NCBI RefSeq assembly: GCF_040703125.1
Contig: NZ_CP160035.1
Coordinates: forward strand, 1,674,001-1,738,000
Source: Flavobacterium ovatum
GTDB taxonomy: Bacteria; Bacteroidota; Bacteroidia; Flavobacteriales; Flavobacteriaceae
Length of the DNA stretch: 64,000 nt
Direction: 5' to 3'
How positions within the stretch are numbered: position 1 is the first letter of the stretch; each line of letters begins with the position of its first letter. The translations under genes were made by a program, and so were the position numbers. The notes beneath the pieces are model-generated. The model saw only the letters and a list, made by a program, of their open reading frames with translations, was not told the DNA's origin and ran no database searches. Positions 9,365 through 19,155 of this stretch are shown here, in pieces.

Positions 9365-10195
9365 ATGAAAGTAAGAAGGCAATCTGGAGATAGTGTCGAT
9401 TATGACCCCGAAAAATTGAAAAGATCTCTTTTGAATTCAGGGGCAAGCGTAATTGTTGTGGATAAAATTTTGCAAAAACTAACTAATGAGGTTTATGATG
9501 GTATCACAACTAAAAATATTTACAAAAAAGCATTTAGTCTACTGAAAAAGAATGCTAATTTTCATGCTGCAAGATATAACGTAAAAACGGCTATACATTT
9601 GCTTGGTCCCGCAGGATTTTACTTTGAACAATATATTGCTCGGATTTTTGAATCTGAAAAATATGAAGCCATAACTAATTTAACGCTACAAGGTAGGTGT
9701 GTTTCGCATGAAGTGGATGTATTGGTAAAAAAGAATGATCGTATTGCAATGATTGAGTGCAAGTTTCACGGTAGTAAAGAAGCAGCCTCAGACGTAAAAG
9801 TTCCCATGTATATTCTTTCTAGGTACAATGATCTGAAGCAAGTAAGCCATAAAATTTTTTCGCAAAAAGATCAAATTTCTGAATGTTGGATTGCTACTAA
9901 TAATAGATTTACTTCTGATGCAAAAGATTTTGCAATATGTAATGATATAAAATTATTGAGTTGGGACTATCCTAAAGATAACAGCATAAAAGTTAAGAAT
10001 TATCGTGACTGTCTTTACCCTGTGACCTGCTTAACTACTATTACTTTAGCTGAAAAAGAAAAATTGTTGTCATTAGGCGTTATTTTGGCTAGAGATTTAA
10101 CGACTAGTCCAGAGAAATTAAGTGAAATTATGATAAGTCCAAGAAGGGAAAAGAATATTTTAAAAGAGGTTACAGAGCTTTGTAGATGTTTTTGA
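9365..10195 (+). CDS. ATP-cone domain protein with restriction-endonuclease-like fold
   Basis: A 276-residue protein. Residues 1-90 resemble an ATP-cone (MKVRRQSGDSVDYDPEKLKRSLL...), the nucleotide-sensing module of ribonucleotide reductases and NrdR. Residues ~100-180 have the Mrr-like nuclease signature: EVDVLVKKNDRIAMIECKF, with the Asp...Glu-x-Lys pattern expected of PD-(D/E)XK enzymes. It precedes a beta-CASP metallohydrolase by 36 bp on the same strand, so the two are probably co-transcribed. No methyltransferase is nearby, so a classical restriction-modification role is unlikely; nucleotide-gated cleavage of nucleic acid is a possible reading. Confidence 0.78.
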   Translation: MKVRRQSGDSVDYDPEKLKRSLLNSGASVIVVDKILQKLTNEVYDGITTKNIYKKAFSLLKKNANFHAARYNVKTAIHLLGPAGFYFEQYIARIFESEKYEAITNLTLQGRCVSHEVDVLVKKNDRIAMIECKFHGSKEAASDVKVPMYILSRYNDLKQVSHKIFSQKDQISECWIATNNRFTSDAKDFAICNDIKLLSWDYPKDNSIKVKNYRDCLYPVTCLTTITLAEKEKLLSLGVILARDLTTSPEKLSEIMISPRREKNILKEVTELCRCF

Positions 10196-10231
10196 GTTAG
10201 CAGTAAATGTTTAATCTTAATATTTAGGGGT

Positions 10232-11587
10232 ATGAAAGTAAAATTTATAGGAGGAGCAGGAACCGTAACAGGTTCTAAAACCTTGATAGAAACTAGCGAA
10301 ATGTCGATTTTGATAGATTGTGGACTTTTTCAAGGGATTAAACCGTTAAGGGAACTCAATTGGGAGCCTTTGCCCGTTTTAGCCTCTTCAATAGACGTGG
10401 TTTTGTTAACTCATGGACATTTAGATCACTGTGGTTGGTTGCCAAGACTTGTGAATCAAGGATTTGAAGGAAAGATTTATTGTACTGGTCCCACAGCAGC
10501 TGTGGCGAAATTAATCATATTAGATAGCGCTAAAATTCAAGAAGAAGAAGCTGAAAAAGCAATTAAAGAGAAATATTCGATACATGAAATACCAGAACCT
10601 TTATATACAGTAGAACAGGCTAAGAAGGTGTTTCCTCTTTTTAGTGTGGTACAACCTGGTGAAAAACTTATTTTGGAAGACGGAAGCGAAGTTATTTTTA
10701 ATCTGGTAGGACATATTATTGGCGCTTGCAGCATCAGTTTATTTGCCGAAGGGAAAACATTGGTATTCTCTGGTGATGTTGGTAGAGATGATGATGTGTT
10801 GCTTTTTCCTCCGACAAAACCCAAAGTGGCTGATTATATTTTTCTTGAAAGTACGTATGGTGACAGATTACATCCTGATACTGATGCCAAATTAGAATTG
10901 GAGTTGTATGTTAATAAGACTGTTAGTAATGGAGGTACGGTTATTATACCCAGTTTTGCAGTGGAACGGGCTCAAAGTGTAATGTTTTTATTGTGGCAAT
11001 TAAAAAATGAAAATAGGATTCCTGACGTGCCTTATATAGTGGATTCACCAATGGGAGCAAGTGCTTTTGAAGTTTTTTTTAATAATACCAAATGGCATAA
11101 GTTAACATTGGCAGATTGTCAATCGATGTCAAAAATGTTTGCTATTAACGCTGATTACCAAGAAACATTGGCGGCTATTAATGATAAAGGACCTAAAGTT
11201 GTGATTGCCGCTAGTGGAATGATAACAGGGGGACGTGTTTTGAGTTATTTAGTAAATTATATTGGTATTCCAGAAACAACGATCATTATAGTTGGATATC
11301 AAGCAGAAGGAACTCGGGGTAAAAAATTAATAGAAGGTGCGAAATCCATAAAAATTTACGGAAATTATTATAATGTAAAAGCTAAGATATTACAAATTCA
11401 AGGCTTGTCAGCTCATGGTGATCAACATGATTTGTTAGGCTGGCTTTCGGACTTAGAAACTAAACCGAAAAAGATTTTTTTAGTTCATGGTGAGAATGAA
11501 CCAGCTGATGCTCTTCGGATAAAAATAAAGGAAATCTATGGTTATGACTGTACAATTCCTTTGATGGGCCAGGAAAGAAAGCTGTAG
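10232..11587 (+). CDS. Beta-CASP metallo-beta-lactamase-fold RNase-like protein
   Basis: A 451-residue cytoplasmic protein of the CPSF73/Ysh1-like group. The metal site motif H61-x-H63-x-D65-H66 (THGHLDHCGW) is intact, followed by FSGDVGRDD, the beta-CASP region and the C-terminal RNA-specificity (RMMBL) segment with ASGMITGGR and LSAHGDQ. The family contains endo- and exonucleases acting on RNA or DNA. It follows the ATP-cone nuclease-fold protein by 36 bp, so a joint nucleic-acid task is possible, but it is not shown. Length is usual for the family. Confidence 0.88.
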   Translation: MKVKFIGGAGTVTGSKTLIETSEMSILIDCGLFQGIKPLRELNWEPLPVLASSIDVVLLTHGHLDHCGWLPRLVNQGFEGKIYCTGPTAAVAKLIILDSAKIQEEEAEKAIKEKYSIHEIPEPLYTVEQAKKVFPLFSVVQPGEKLILEDGSEVIFNLVGHIIGACSISLFAEGKTLVFSGDVGRDDDVLLFPPTKPKVADYIFLESTYGDRLHPDTDAKLELELYVNKTVSNGGTVIIPSFAVERAQSVMFLLWQLKNENRIPDVPYIVDSPMGASAFEVFFNNTKWHKLTLADCQSMSKMFAINADYQETLAAINDKGPKVVIAASGMITGGRVLSYLVNYIGIPETTIIIVGYQAEGTRGKKLIEGAKSIKIYGNYYNVKAKILQIQGLSAHGDQHDLLGWLSDLETKPKKIFLVHGENEPADALRIKIKEIYGYDCTIPLMGQERKL

Positions 11588-11710
11588 TATTTATCAGGTA
11601 AATAAAGTTAAAGGTTGCTATTTCAGTATTTCTATTCCATCAATTTAAACGAATTATTTAAGAAGTTGTTCTTATACGTTAATAAATTTCTAAAAAGCAA
11701 TAATAAATTG

Positions 11711-11737
11711 TTGTTAAACTAAATTATACCTACTTTC
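11711..11737 (+). promoter_or_regulatory. Promoter of the DedA gene
   Basis: TTG at 11711-11713, a 17-bp spacer, then TACTTTC at 11731-11737, close to the Flavobacterium -33/-7 layout (TTG-N17-23-TAnnTTTG). It lies 33 bp before the ATG. Confidence 0.45.
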
Positions 11738-11769
11738 ACGGCAAATTTTGTGTGTAAAAATAATAGACT

Positions 11770-12453
11770 ATGAGTAGCTTTGATTGGAAGAATTTAGTGG
11801 ATCCTCTTTTTTATATTCACTTTGATATAAATGGGATAAAAGTAGGTTTATATATCGTGTTGTTTATAGTATTTGCCGAAACTGGTTTGTTTGCAGGTTT
11901 CTTTTTACCTGGAGACAGTTTGCTTTTTTTGGCGGGAATTTACAACAGAGAATTGATTGAAAACGTATTAGTCTTAGAAAGCGATTTTATCAATGTTTTT
12001 GTGCTATCTACTGTAGTCGGTATTGCAGGTATTCTGGGTAATATTATTGGCTATTGGTTTGGAGCTAAAAGTGGTTATTACTTGTATAATAAAGAAGATA
12101 GTTTTTGGTTCAAAAAGAAATACCTCATTCAGTCTAAAGATTTTTTTGAAAGACATGGTGGTAGAGCAATCATTTTTGCTAGATTTCTTCCTATATTTAG
12201 GACTTTTGCACCTATAGTTGCTGGAATTGTTTCTATGGAAAAGAAAAAGTTTATGTTTTTTAATGTCGTTAGCTCTTTTTTGTGGTCTTTTGCATTAATC
12301 TTCGCAGGCCACTATTTATATGGGTTTTTACTTGAGAATTATCAAATTGATTTAAAAAATCACATCGAAATGATAATTATTGGATTAGTTATTATTACTC
12401 TTTCGCCAGTTATTATTAAATTTGCAAAGAAATCGCCAACTTCAGACGAATAG
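11770..12453 (+). CDS. DedA family membrane protein
   Basis: A 227-residue inner-membrane protein of the DedA/VTT superfamily, whose members act in envelope homeostasis, proton-motive-force maintenance and, in some cases, undecaprenyl-phosphate recycling. Visible family signatures are ETGLFAGFFLPGDSLLF near the N-terminus and FARFLPIFRTFAPIVAG in the second half, the conserved arginine and proline motif, plus four or more hydrophobic segments. It has its own promoter and is followed by a small secreted protein gene. The specific lipid substrate cannot be told from the sequence. Confidence 0.9.
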   Translation: MSSFDWKNLVDPLFYIHFDINGIKVGLYIVLFIVFAETGLFAGFFLPGDSLLFLAGIYNRELIENVLVLESDFINVFVLSTVVGIAGILGNIIGYWFGAKSGYYLYNKEDSFWFKKKYLIQSKDFFERHGGRAIIFARFLPIFRTFAPIVAGIVSMEKKKFMFFNVVSSFLWSFALIFAGHYLYGFLLENYQIDLKNHIEMIIIGLVIITLSPVIIKFAKKSPTSDE

Positions 12454-12494
12454 TTGCATGTTTTTAATTGAAATTTAGTTTTTTGCTATTTTTT

Positions 12495-12878
12495 ATGAAT
12501 AAAAAAAATAAAAGGGGGGATTATTTGTTATCAGCATTGCTGGTAGCATTTTTCTACCTTTTATGTGGAAAAGCACAAACATTTGCAGCGCCAGCAAATT
12601 GTCTTTCTAAGGAGGTTTTTTTATTTTCCAATTCAAATTTCCATAATAACAAAGCAATTTTCGAGACTGTTTACTCTGATCCGGGTATCGATAACGATTT
12701 TTTTGACGATGTAGAGGTTGAATTTAAAAGCCAGCTATTTTGTTCTTATTCCAAAAAAGTTAATTTTAGCTTTCTTGAAAAGGAAAACAAATCTTTTTAC
12801 ACTACTGTTTCTCTTTTAAACAAAGGGAAAATACCTCTTTATTTATTATTTTGTAATTGGAAAATTGATGTACAATAA
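12495..12878 (+). CDS. Small secreted hypothetical protein
   Basis: A 127-residue product starting at ATG 12495 (a TTG nine codons upstream is also in frame but would put a second hydrophobic stretch before the positive charges). MNKKNKR is followed by a hydrophobic segment and AQTFAAPANC, a typical signal peptide with an Ala-x-Ala cleavage area, so export to the periplasm is predicted. The rest has no motif I recognise; it is rich in Phe, Ser and Asn. It lies between dedA (42 bp) and dabA (103 bp). It may be a lineage-specific gene; coding status is moderately supported by the signal peptide. Confidence 0.45.
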   Translation: MNKKNKRGDYLLSALLVAFFYLLCGKAQTFAAPANCLSKEVFLFSNSNFHNNKAIFETVYSDPGIDNDFFDDVEVEFKSQLFCSYSKKVNFSFLEKENKSFYTTVSLLNKGKIPLYLLFCNWKIDVQ

Positions 12879-12981
12879 ATTACGTTTTTAGATATAAAAA
12901 CATTTTTTTAAAATAATTGAAAGGCCTTTTTAGGTTAAATTGTTTTAAAAATATTCATTAATTTATTGATATAAATCAAAA

Positions 12982-15477
12982 ATGAAACATACAAAATTAG
13001 GTTTTGAAGAACAGTCTGTACTTCATCACCTGACGCACTATTTGCCTGCGCAAGCTCCTTTGAAGGATTTTGTGCATCACAATACGCTTCATGCTTTTCA
13101 AGATAGAAAGTTTTTTACTGCACTTCATGAATCAGCCGAGATTTTTGGTTACAAAACTTATATGTCATTGTCTGAGTTTAGAAATAAGTACAGCGAAAAA
13201 GAGATAAGTAGTAGCATACTTCATCAGGTTTTATTTAAAAAAAAATCACTCAATGAACAAAAAATATGGCTGGATAAGCTATTGAACAAAGAGTATGATT
13301 TGTCAAGTAACCCTAGAATAGGAAAGCTGCGTTCCCACTGGAAAGTAGAATATAAAATTAACCTTGATAAATTAGTACACTCTTCTTTGTTTAGAGTGTT
13401 GTGTAGTTATCTTGATCAAGGAATTGCCATTTGGTCTTTGCCATTACATGAAGATGGTTTTTTAGCATCCCTAAGACAATTAGAAAAAACAAGCTATGTA
13501 AGCCTCTTCAAACAGAAGAGGGCCAAAGAATTATTGTTGGATGAAACTTTAACAATGGAGAAACTGCTCCATATTTTAGTTGGTGACGAAAAATATTTTG
13601 AAGAATATTTATTTGACCAACAGTTTGCTCACCCAGGTTGGTCTGGTATGATTGCAGCTATTGAAAATCAACCAGAATCTTTATTGGATAGAAGAAAAAT
13701 TTCTTTAAAAGAGGTGATTCTCTTTGAATTACTTTTGGAAATTGATGCTTTGGATGGCGAATTTGGATTAAACTGGGCGCCTATTAGTCATTTAATTACC
13801 CAGGCGCCTATTAAATTGTTTGCTGAGGTAAAATATGATGAGCTTTATGAAGTGCTTTCGCTATGGCAACAAGCTTTTGAATGGACACTATATGACCAAG
13901 TATTATTAGGCGTTAAAGCAACTGCGAGCACAACAAAACCAATTGAGAATCCTAGTTTTCAAGCTTTGTTTTGTATTGATGATAGAGAATGCTCTATTCG
14001 TCGTCACGTAGAAAAACAAGATGCTCATGCTGAGACTTTTGGTACTCCAGGACATTTTAATGTCGAGTTCTTTTACCAACCTATTGATGGTAAGTTTTAC
14101 ACTAAACTGTGTCCCGCGCCAGTGACTCCTAAGTTTTTAATTAAAGAAATTGGAGTTTCTAAAAAAAGGGAGACTGATATTCAGTATAATAAATATTCTC
14201 ATTCTCTAATTCCTGGTTGGATTATTTCCCAAACTTTAGGTTTTTCGTCTGCATTGCGTTTGTTTCTTAATATTTTTAAGCCAACAATGACTCCTGCGAC
14301 TAGTTCTTCCTTCAGGCATTTGGATAAAAAATCAACTTTGTCCATTGATTTTGATGCTAAGAATCCTTCAGAAAACGATTTGCAAATTGGGTTTAAACCT
14401 GAAGAAATGGCGCAAAGAGTAGAGGGTGTTTTACGTAGTGTTGGCTTGATTGAAGGATTTTCTTCGCTAGTATATTTAGTTGGTCATGGAGCTACAAGTG
14501 CAAATAATACACATTATGCGGGTTATGATTGCGGAGCTTGTTGTGGAAGACCAGGTTCTGTAAATGCCAAAGTGTTTGCTTATATGGCAAATGATAAAAA
14601 GGTAAGAACTATATTAGAAACGAGAGGGATTACAATTCCAGAAACAACTCAGTTTGTTGGTGCGCTGCATGATACCACTCGTGACGATATTACTTTCTTT
14701 GATGAAGAATTGATTTTGGAATCAAATTTAAAAACTCATCAAACGAATATACAAACTTTAAATATTGCTTTAGATAAAAATGCTAAAGAACGTTCTAGAC
14801 GTTTTGAATCTATTGATTCCAACCAATCTTTAGAAGAAGTTCATGAAAAAGTGCGTCGACGTTCAGTTTCTTTATTTGAACCAAGACCAGAATTAAATCA
14901 TGCTACTAATGCATTATGTGTAGTGGGACGTAGAACGCTCTCAAGAGATTTGTTTTTGGACCGTCGTTCTTTTATGAATTCTTTTGATTATAGTTCAGAC
15001 CCAAATGGAGATTATTTAGTTGGAATCCTTAACGCTGTTGCACCGGTATGTGGCGGAATCAATCTCGAATATTATTTCTCCAGAGTCGATAATCAAAAAC
15101 TAGGGGCAGGAACAAAATTACCTCATAATGTTATGGGACTTTTGGGTGTTGCCAATGGTATTGATGGTGATTTACGACCAGGTTTGCCGAGTCAGATGAT
15201 CGAGGTTCATGACCCTGTTCGTTTAATGGTGGTGGTAGAACATTTTCCTGAAATTGTTTTTAATGCTATTTCAAAATCCCCACAAACCTACGAATGGTTT
15301 AAAAACGAATGGGTAAGATTGGTAGCGGTTCATCCTGAGACGAAGGTTTTGTATGTTTTTGAAAATGAAAAGTTTGATGTCTATGAAACGATTCAAGACC
15401 AAATTGCAAAAAGATACGTAGAAAATATGTTTGATGATAATTTCAAAGAGAACCTTCCAATAAGTATTCTTAACTAA
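12982..15477 (+). CDS. dabA: Inorganic carbon transporter subunit DabA (DUF2309)
   Basis: An 831-residue protein of the DUF2309/DabA family, a beta-carbonic-anhydrase-like subunit that hydrates CO2 one-way to bicarbonate at the membrane, driven by the DabB partner. The zinc-ligand pattern is complete: Cys331 and Asp333 in CIDDREC, His502 in VGHGATS and Cys517 in GYDCGACCG. The spacings (2 and 15) agree with the characterised Halothiobacillus neapolitanus protein (C351, D353, H524, C539). Here dabA precedes dabB by 14 bp. No signal peptide is seen, as expected for a cytoplasmic-face subunit. Length is normal. Confidence 0.93.
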   Translation: MKHTKLGFEEQSVLHHLTHYLPAQAPLKDFVHHNTLHAFQDRKFFTALHESAEIFGYKTYMSLSEFRNKYSEKEISSSILHQVLFKKKSLNEQKIWLDKLLNKEYDLSSNPRIGKLRSHWKVEYKINLDKLVHSSLFRVLCSYLDQGIAIWSLPLHEDGFLASLRQLEKTSYVSLFKQKRAKELLLDETLTMEKLLHILVGDEKYFEEYLFDQQFAHPGWSGMIAAIENQPESLLDRRKISLKEVILFELLLEIDALDGEFGLNWAPISHLITQAPIKLFAEVKYDELYEVLSLWQQAFEWTLYDQVLLGVKATASTTKPIENPSFQALFCIDDRECSIRRHVEKQDAHAETFGTPGHFNVEFFYQPIDGKFYTKLCPAPVTPKFLIKEIGVSKKRETDIQYNKYSHSLIPGWIISQTLGFSSALRLFLNIFKPTMTPATSSSFRHLDKKSTLSIDFDAKNPSENDLQIGFKPEEMAQRVEGVLRSVGLIEGFSSLVYLVGHGATSANNTHYAGYDCGACCGRPGSVNAKVFAYMANDKKVRTILETRGITIPETTQFVGALHDTTRDDITFFDEELILESNLKTHQTNIQTLNIALDKNAKERSRRFESIDSNQSLEEVHEKVRRRSVSLFEPRPELNHATNALCVVGRRTLSRDLFLDRRSFMNSFDYSSDPNGDYLVGILNAVAPVCGGINLEYYFSRVDNQKLGAGTKLPHNVMGLLGVANGIDGDLRPGLPSQMIEVHDPVRLMVVVEHFPEIVFNAISKSPQTYEWFKNEWVRLVAVHPETKVLYVFENEKFDVYETIQDQIAKRYVENMFDDNFKENLPISILN

Positions 15478-15491
15478 AAATATATATAAAG

Positions 15492-17360
15492 ATGAATTCA
15501 TTTTTGCAGTTTTTTTTATTACTGCCATTTTTTGGTTTTGTAATAAGTTTGTTCCTACCTTCTACAAAGGAAGTGTATATATCTCGTGTCGCTTTTTATA
15601 CTGTTTTAATACAGTTATTGACCTTAATTGGTTTCACTGTAAAATGGTTGCTTATTGGCGCACCTGATTTAGATTTGAAAGAAATCACTATTTTAAGAAC
15701 AGTAGGCTACGAGTTTTTTATCGAATTTTATTTAGATAAAGTATCTGTAGTATTCTTATTGTTAGGAGCTCTTTTGACGTTTATGATTACCACTTATTCA
15801 CGTTACTATTTGCACCGTGAAGAAGGATATAAGCGATTTTTTTGCACGGTTTTGCTTTTCTTTTTTGGATTTAATCTGGCGATTTTATCTGGGAATTTCG
15901 AAACTTTATTCGTGGGTTGGGAGATTATCGGTATTTCTTCTTTCTTGTTGATTGCGTTCTACAGAGACCGTAATTTGCCTGTGAAAAATGCTTTTAAGGT
16001 TTTCTCAGTCTATCGTATTGGAGATGTTGGAATTATTCTAGCTATGTGGGCGAGTCATCATTTGTGGCACGAAAATATTACGTTCATGAAATTAAATAAT
16101 GCTCAATTGGTTAACGAGCATTTGCAAAATCATACTTTTATTGGGGTTTTTATTTCATTAGGTATCGTTTTGGCTGCTGCCGCAAAATCGGCTCAATTGC
16201 CATTTTCTTCTTGGTTGCCTCGTGCTATGGAAGGACCAACGCCTTCAAGCGCCATTTTTTATGGTTCACTTTCTGTGCATTTAGGCTTGTTCTTGATGTT
16301 ACGTACATTTCCATTTTGGGAAAACCAAACATCGGTTCGTGTGGCTATTGTTTTAATGGGATTCACGACTAGTTTTATGGCTTATTTTATGGCAAGAGTA
16401 CAATCGTCTGTCAAGAGTCAAGTGGCTTATGGGTCCATTGTTCAAATAGGTTTAATTTTTGTTGAAATTGCTTTAGGCTTTGATAATTTAGCTTTGGTTC
16501 ATATAGCGGGAAATGCTTTTTTAAGAACGTACCAATTGTTAGTTTCTCCTTCTGTAGTGAGTTATTTGATAAAGGAGCAGTTTTACACTTTTACTCCAAA
16601 GGCTATTTCTAAAGAAAATGGTTTTTCAAAACGATTAGCAAATACGTTGTATATTTTGAGTTTAAAAGAGTTTAAGCTAGAGCGTTTCATGGATTTAATT
16701 CTTTGGAAGCCATTAAAGGATATTGGTCACAAATTTGATTTTTTAACTTTAGGGTTTCTATATCTGATCTTTATTCCCATTTATCTTTTAGGCTTTTTTG
16801 CTTTTTTGTATAAAGTAGAATTACCTGCTACAATTCGTGAAGTACTTCCAGAAACCTTTGCTTTTATTGGTTTGGTTTTGGTGTTTAAATCCTTTTCAGA
16901 AAGAAGGAGTCCATTTATTGCATGGGTTTTAATCATTATGAATTACTTCTGGATTTCATTGGCAATCTCTTTCAATGATACCGTTACTATAAATGAATTG
17001 GTGATTTATTTATCAGGTTCTTTAATAGCTGGTATTGTGGGTTATATCGCTTTATTGCGTTTAGCAGCTATCGAAAAAACAATTAATTTAAATCAGTATT
17101 TAGGGCATTCTTATGAGCATCCTAAGTTTGCTATATTCTTTTTGATTGCGGTATTAGGTGTAATAGGTTTTCCTATAACGAGTACGTTTGTAGGAGTTGA
17201 TATTATTTTCAGTCATATTGAAAGTGACCAAGTTTTATTAGCATTCCTGATTTCATTAAGTTTTATTATTGCCGGTATTGCAGGAATTCGCATTTATGCA
17301 CGTTTATTTTTAGGACAGCATATTAAAACCTATCACGCTTTATCATACAGATCATCATAA
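15492..17360 (+). CDS. dabB: Membrane subunit DabB (NuoL/Mrp-like)
   Basis: A 622-residue polytopic protein of the proton-translocating NuoL/MrpA family. The core signature is visible (WEIIGISSFLLIAFYRDR, SAQLPFSSWLPRAMEGPTPSSAIFYGS). Next to dabA it is best read as DabB, which couples cation (proton) flux to CO2 hydration by DabA, and not as part of complex I, of which no other subunit is nearby. It is 14 bp after dabA and 32 bp before the SulP gene, so all three are probably one operon. Confidence 0.9.
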   Translation: MNSFLQFFLLLPFFGFVISLFLPSTKEVYISRVAFYTVLIQLLTLIGFTVKWLLIGAPDLDLKEITILRTVGYEFFIEFYLDKVSVVFLLLGALLTFMITTYSRYYLHREEGYKRFFCTVLLFFFGFNLAILSGNFETLFVGWEIIGISSFLLIAFYRDRNLPVKNAFKVFSVYRIGDVGIILAMWASHHLWHENITFMKLNNAQLVNEHLQNHTFIGVFISLGIVLAAAAKSAQLPFSSWLPRAMEGPTPSSAIFYGSLSVHLGLFLMLRTFPFWENQTSVRVAIVLMGFTTSFMAYFMARVQSSVKSQVAYGSIVQIGLIFVEIALGFDNLALVHIAGNAFLRTYQLLVSPSVVSYLIKEQFYTFTPKAISKENGFSKRLANTLYILSLKEFKLERFMDLILWKPLKDIGHKFDFLTLGFLYLIFIPIYLLGFFAFLYKVELPATIREVLPETFAFIGLVLVFKSFSERRSPFIAWVLIIMNYFWISLAISFNDTVTINELVIYLSGSLIAGIVGYIALLRLAAIEKTINLNQYLGHSYEHPKFAIFFLIAVLGVIGFPITSTFVGVDIIFSHIESDQVLLAFLISLSFIIAGIAGIRIYARLFLGQHIKTYHALSYRSS

Positions 17361-17392
17361 TTTTCATAAAAAATTAATTTAAAAATATACAT

Positions 17393-18994
17393 ATGTCAAC
17401 ACATAAAAAATTTATTCCAGCTGATGGATTAGCGGGATTAAAAGAGAATTTTAAATCGGATGTAATTTCTGGTTTTATCGTTTTTTTATTGGCTTTGCCT
17501 TTGAGTTTAGGGATTGCTAAGGCATCTGAATTCCCTCCTATAATGGGGTTGATAACTGCCATGATTGGTGGTTTGTTAGTGAGTTTTATCATGGGTTCTC
17601 GATTGACCATCAAAGGTCCTGCTGCAGGATTGATTGTTATTGTTGCAGGAGCAGTAGGGGAATTTGGTAACGGAAACCCTGAGTTAGGATGGCATTTAGC
17701 CTTAGGTGCTATGGTCGTAGCTGGATTTGTCCAGGTATTATTTGGAGTTTTTAAACTGGGTAAACTGGCTGATTTTTTTCCACTTTCTGCCATTCACGGA
17801 ATGTTGGCTGCTATTGGAATTATGATCATCGCAAAGCAAATTCCAATTTTGTTGAATGATAATCCAGCATTGGCAAAAGGAAAAGGGCCACTAGAATTAT
17901 TGGCTAATATTCCTAATTTTATTGCTAATTTTGATCCTAAAGCGTCGATCATTGGTGTCGTTAGTTTAACCATTATGTTAGGTTGGCCTAGAATTAAAAA
18001 TAGTACGATAAAAATGATTCCTGCTCCATTGGTTGTACTGTTGTTTGCTATACCATGTGAACTGTATATGCACTTTAAAGAAACAGAACCTGCTTATGCC
18101 TTGGTTAAGATTGGTAGTTTAGCCGATAGTATTAATTTCAATGCTAGTTTTGCAGGTTTTTCACAAACAGGATTGTTTATTAAATATGTAATTATGTTTG
18201 CCTTAGTAGGGTCTTTAGAGTCATTGTTGACTGTAAAAGCAATTGATTTGTTAGATCCTTTCAAACGTAAATCAAATATGAACAAAGATTTAATTGCAGT
18301 TGGTTTTGGTAATGTTTTGGCTGCTTTCATGGGAGGTTTACCAATGATTTCAGAAGTTGCTCGTTCTTCTTCTAATGTCAATAACGGTGGGGTTACTCGC
18401 TGGGCTAACTTCTTTCATGGTTTGTTTATTTTCTTATTTGTTTTATTGGCAGCTCCAATTTTGGAGTTAATTCCAAATGCTGCATTGGCTGCAATGTTGA
18501 TTGCTGTAGGGGTCAAATTAGCGCACCCAAAAGAGTTTATCCATACTTTTAACATCGGAAAAGAGCAATTAGCAATATTCTTGGTTACAATTTTCTTTAC
18601 TTTATTTGAAGATCTGTTAGTTGGTATTGCTGCTGGTATTGTCTTAAAAATGGTCATTCATGTTATCAATGGTACTCCAATTTCTTCTTTCTTTAAAGCA
18701 CCCACATTAGTGTCATTTGAAGGAGATAATTATTTGGTTGAAATTGATAAAGCCGCTATCTTCACAAACTTTTTGGGGATTAAAAGAAAATTAGATGCAA
18801 TTCCTTCTGGATTTAATGTGGTGATTGATTTGAAAAACACCAAATTGGTAGATCATTCTGTAATGGAAAATTTAGAACATTTTAAACATGATTATGAATC
18901 TAATGGAGGTACCGTTAAAATTATAGGTCTTGAGAAGCATAAACCACTTTCAGACCATGATTTAGCTGGTCGTAAGTTGATATCTGCAATATAA
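17393..18994 (+). CDS. SulP family anion transporter, probable bicarbonate/anion uptake
   Basis: A 533-residue SulP (SLC26-like) transporter. It begins with a cytoplasmic stretch (DGLAGLKENFKSDVISGFIVFLLALPLSLGIA), carries 12-14 hydrophobic segments, including GSRLTIKGPAAGLIV, and ends in a shortened STAS-like domain (about residue 440 on, VVIDLKNTKLVDHSVMENL). Substrates in the family are sulfate, bicarbonate or other anions. The position directly after dabAB favours bicarbonate, but no residue here proves it. No carbonic anhydrase gene accompanies it, unlike many SulP clusters. Confidence 0.87.
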   Translation: MSTHKKFIPADGLAGLKENFKSDVISGFIVFLLALPLSLGIAKASEFPPIMGLITAMIGGLLVSFIMGSRLTIKGPAAGLIVIVAGAVGEFGNGNPELGWHLALGAMVVAGFVQVLFGVFKLGKLADFFPLSAIHGMLAAIGIMIIAKQIPILLNDNPALAKGKGPLELLANIPNFIANFDPKASIIGVVSLTIMLGWPRIKNSTIKMIPAPLVVLLFAIPCELYMHFKETEPAYALVKIGSLADSINFNASFAGFSQTGLFIKYVIMFALVGSLESLLTVKAIDLLDPFKRKSNMNKDLIAVGFGNVLAAFMGGLPMISEVARSSSNVNNGGVTRWANFFHGLFIFLFVLLAAPILELIPNAALAAMLIAVGVKLAHPKEFIHTFNIGKEQLAIFLVTIFFTLFEDLLVGIAAGIVLKMVIHVINGTPISSFFKAPTLVSFEGDNYLVEIDKAAIFTNFLGIKRKLDAIPSGFNVVIDLKNTKLVDHSVMENLEHFKHDYESNGGTVKIIGLEKHKPLSDHDLAGRKLISAI

Positions 18995-19032
18995 TAACCA
19001 AAGGTTACCAGAATAACTGATGAAATTTATTT

Positions 19033-19094
19033 CCAGTCACAAATTACACCGTTTTAATTGAAAAATTATAGAAATTTGTGTGATTTGTGGCTGG
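19033..19094. repeat. 17-bp inverted repeat between sulP and the DUF2490 gene
   Basis: Arms ccagtcacaaattacac (19033-19049) and gtgtgatttgtggctgg (19078-19094) pair over 17 bp with two G-U pairs and enclose a 28-nt AT-rich loop. There is no T tract, so it is not a normal terminator; it looks like the palindromic repeats containing AATTTGTG found between genes in Flavobacteria, or an mRNA stabilising hairpin. Confidence 0.5.
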
Positions 19095-19155
19095 TAAATA
19101 TTTTGGTATTAGCACAGATGGATAAATAGTAACAATAATATTTTAAATTATTAAA

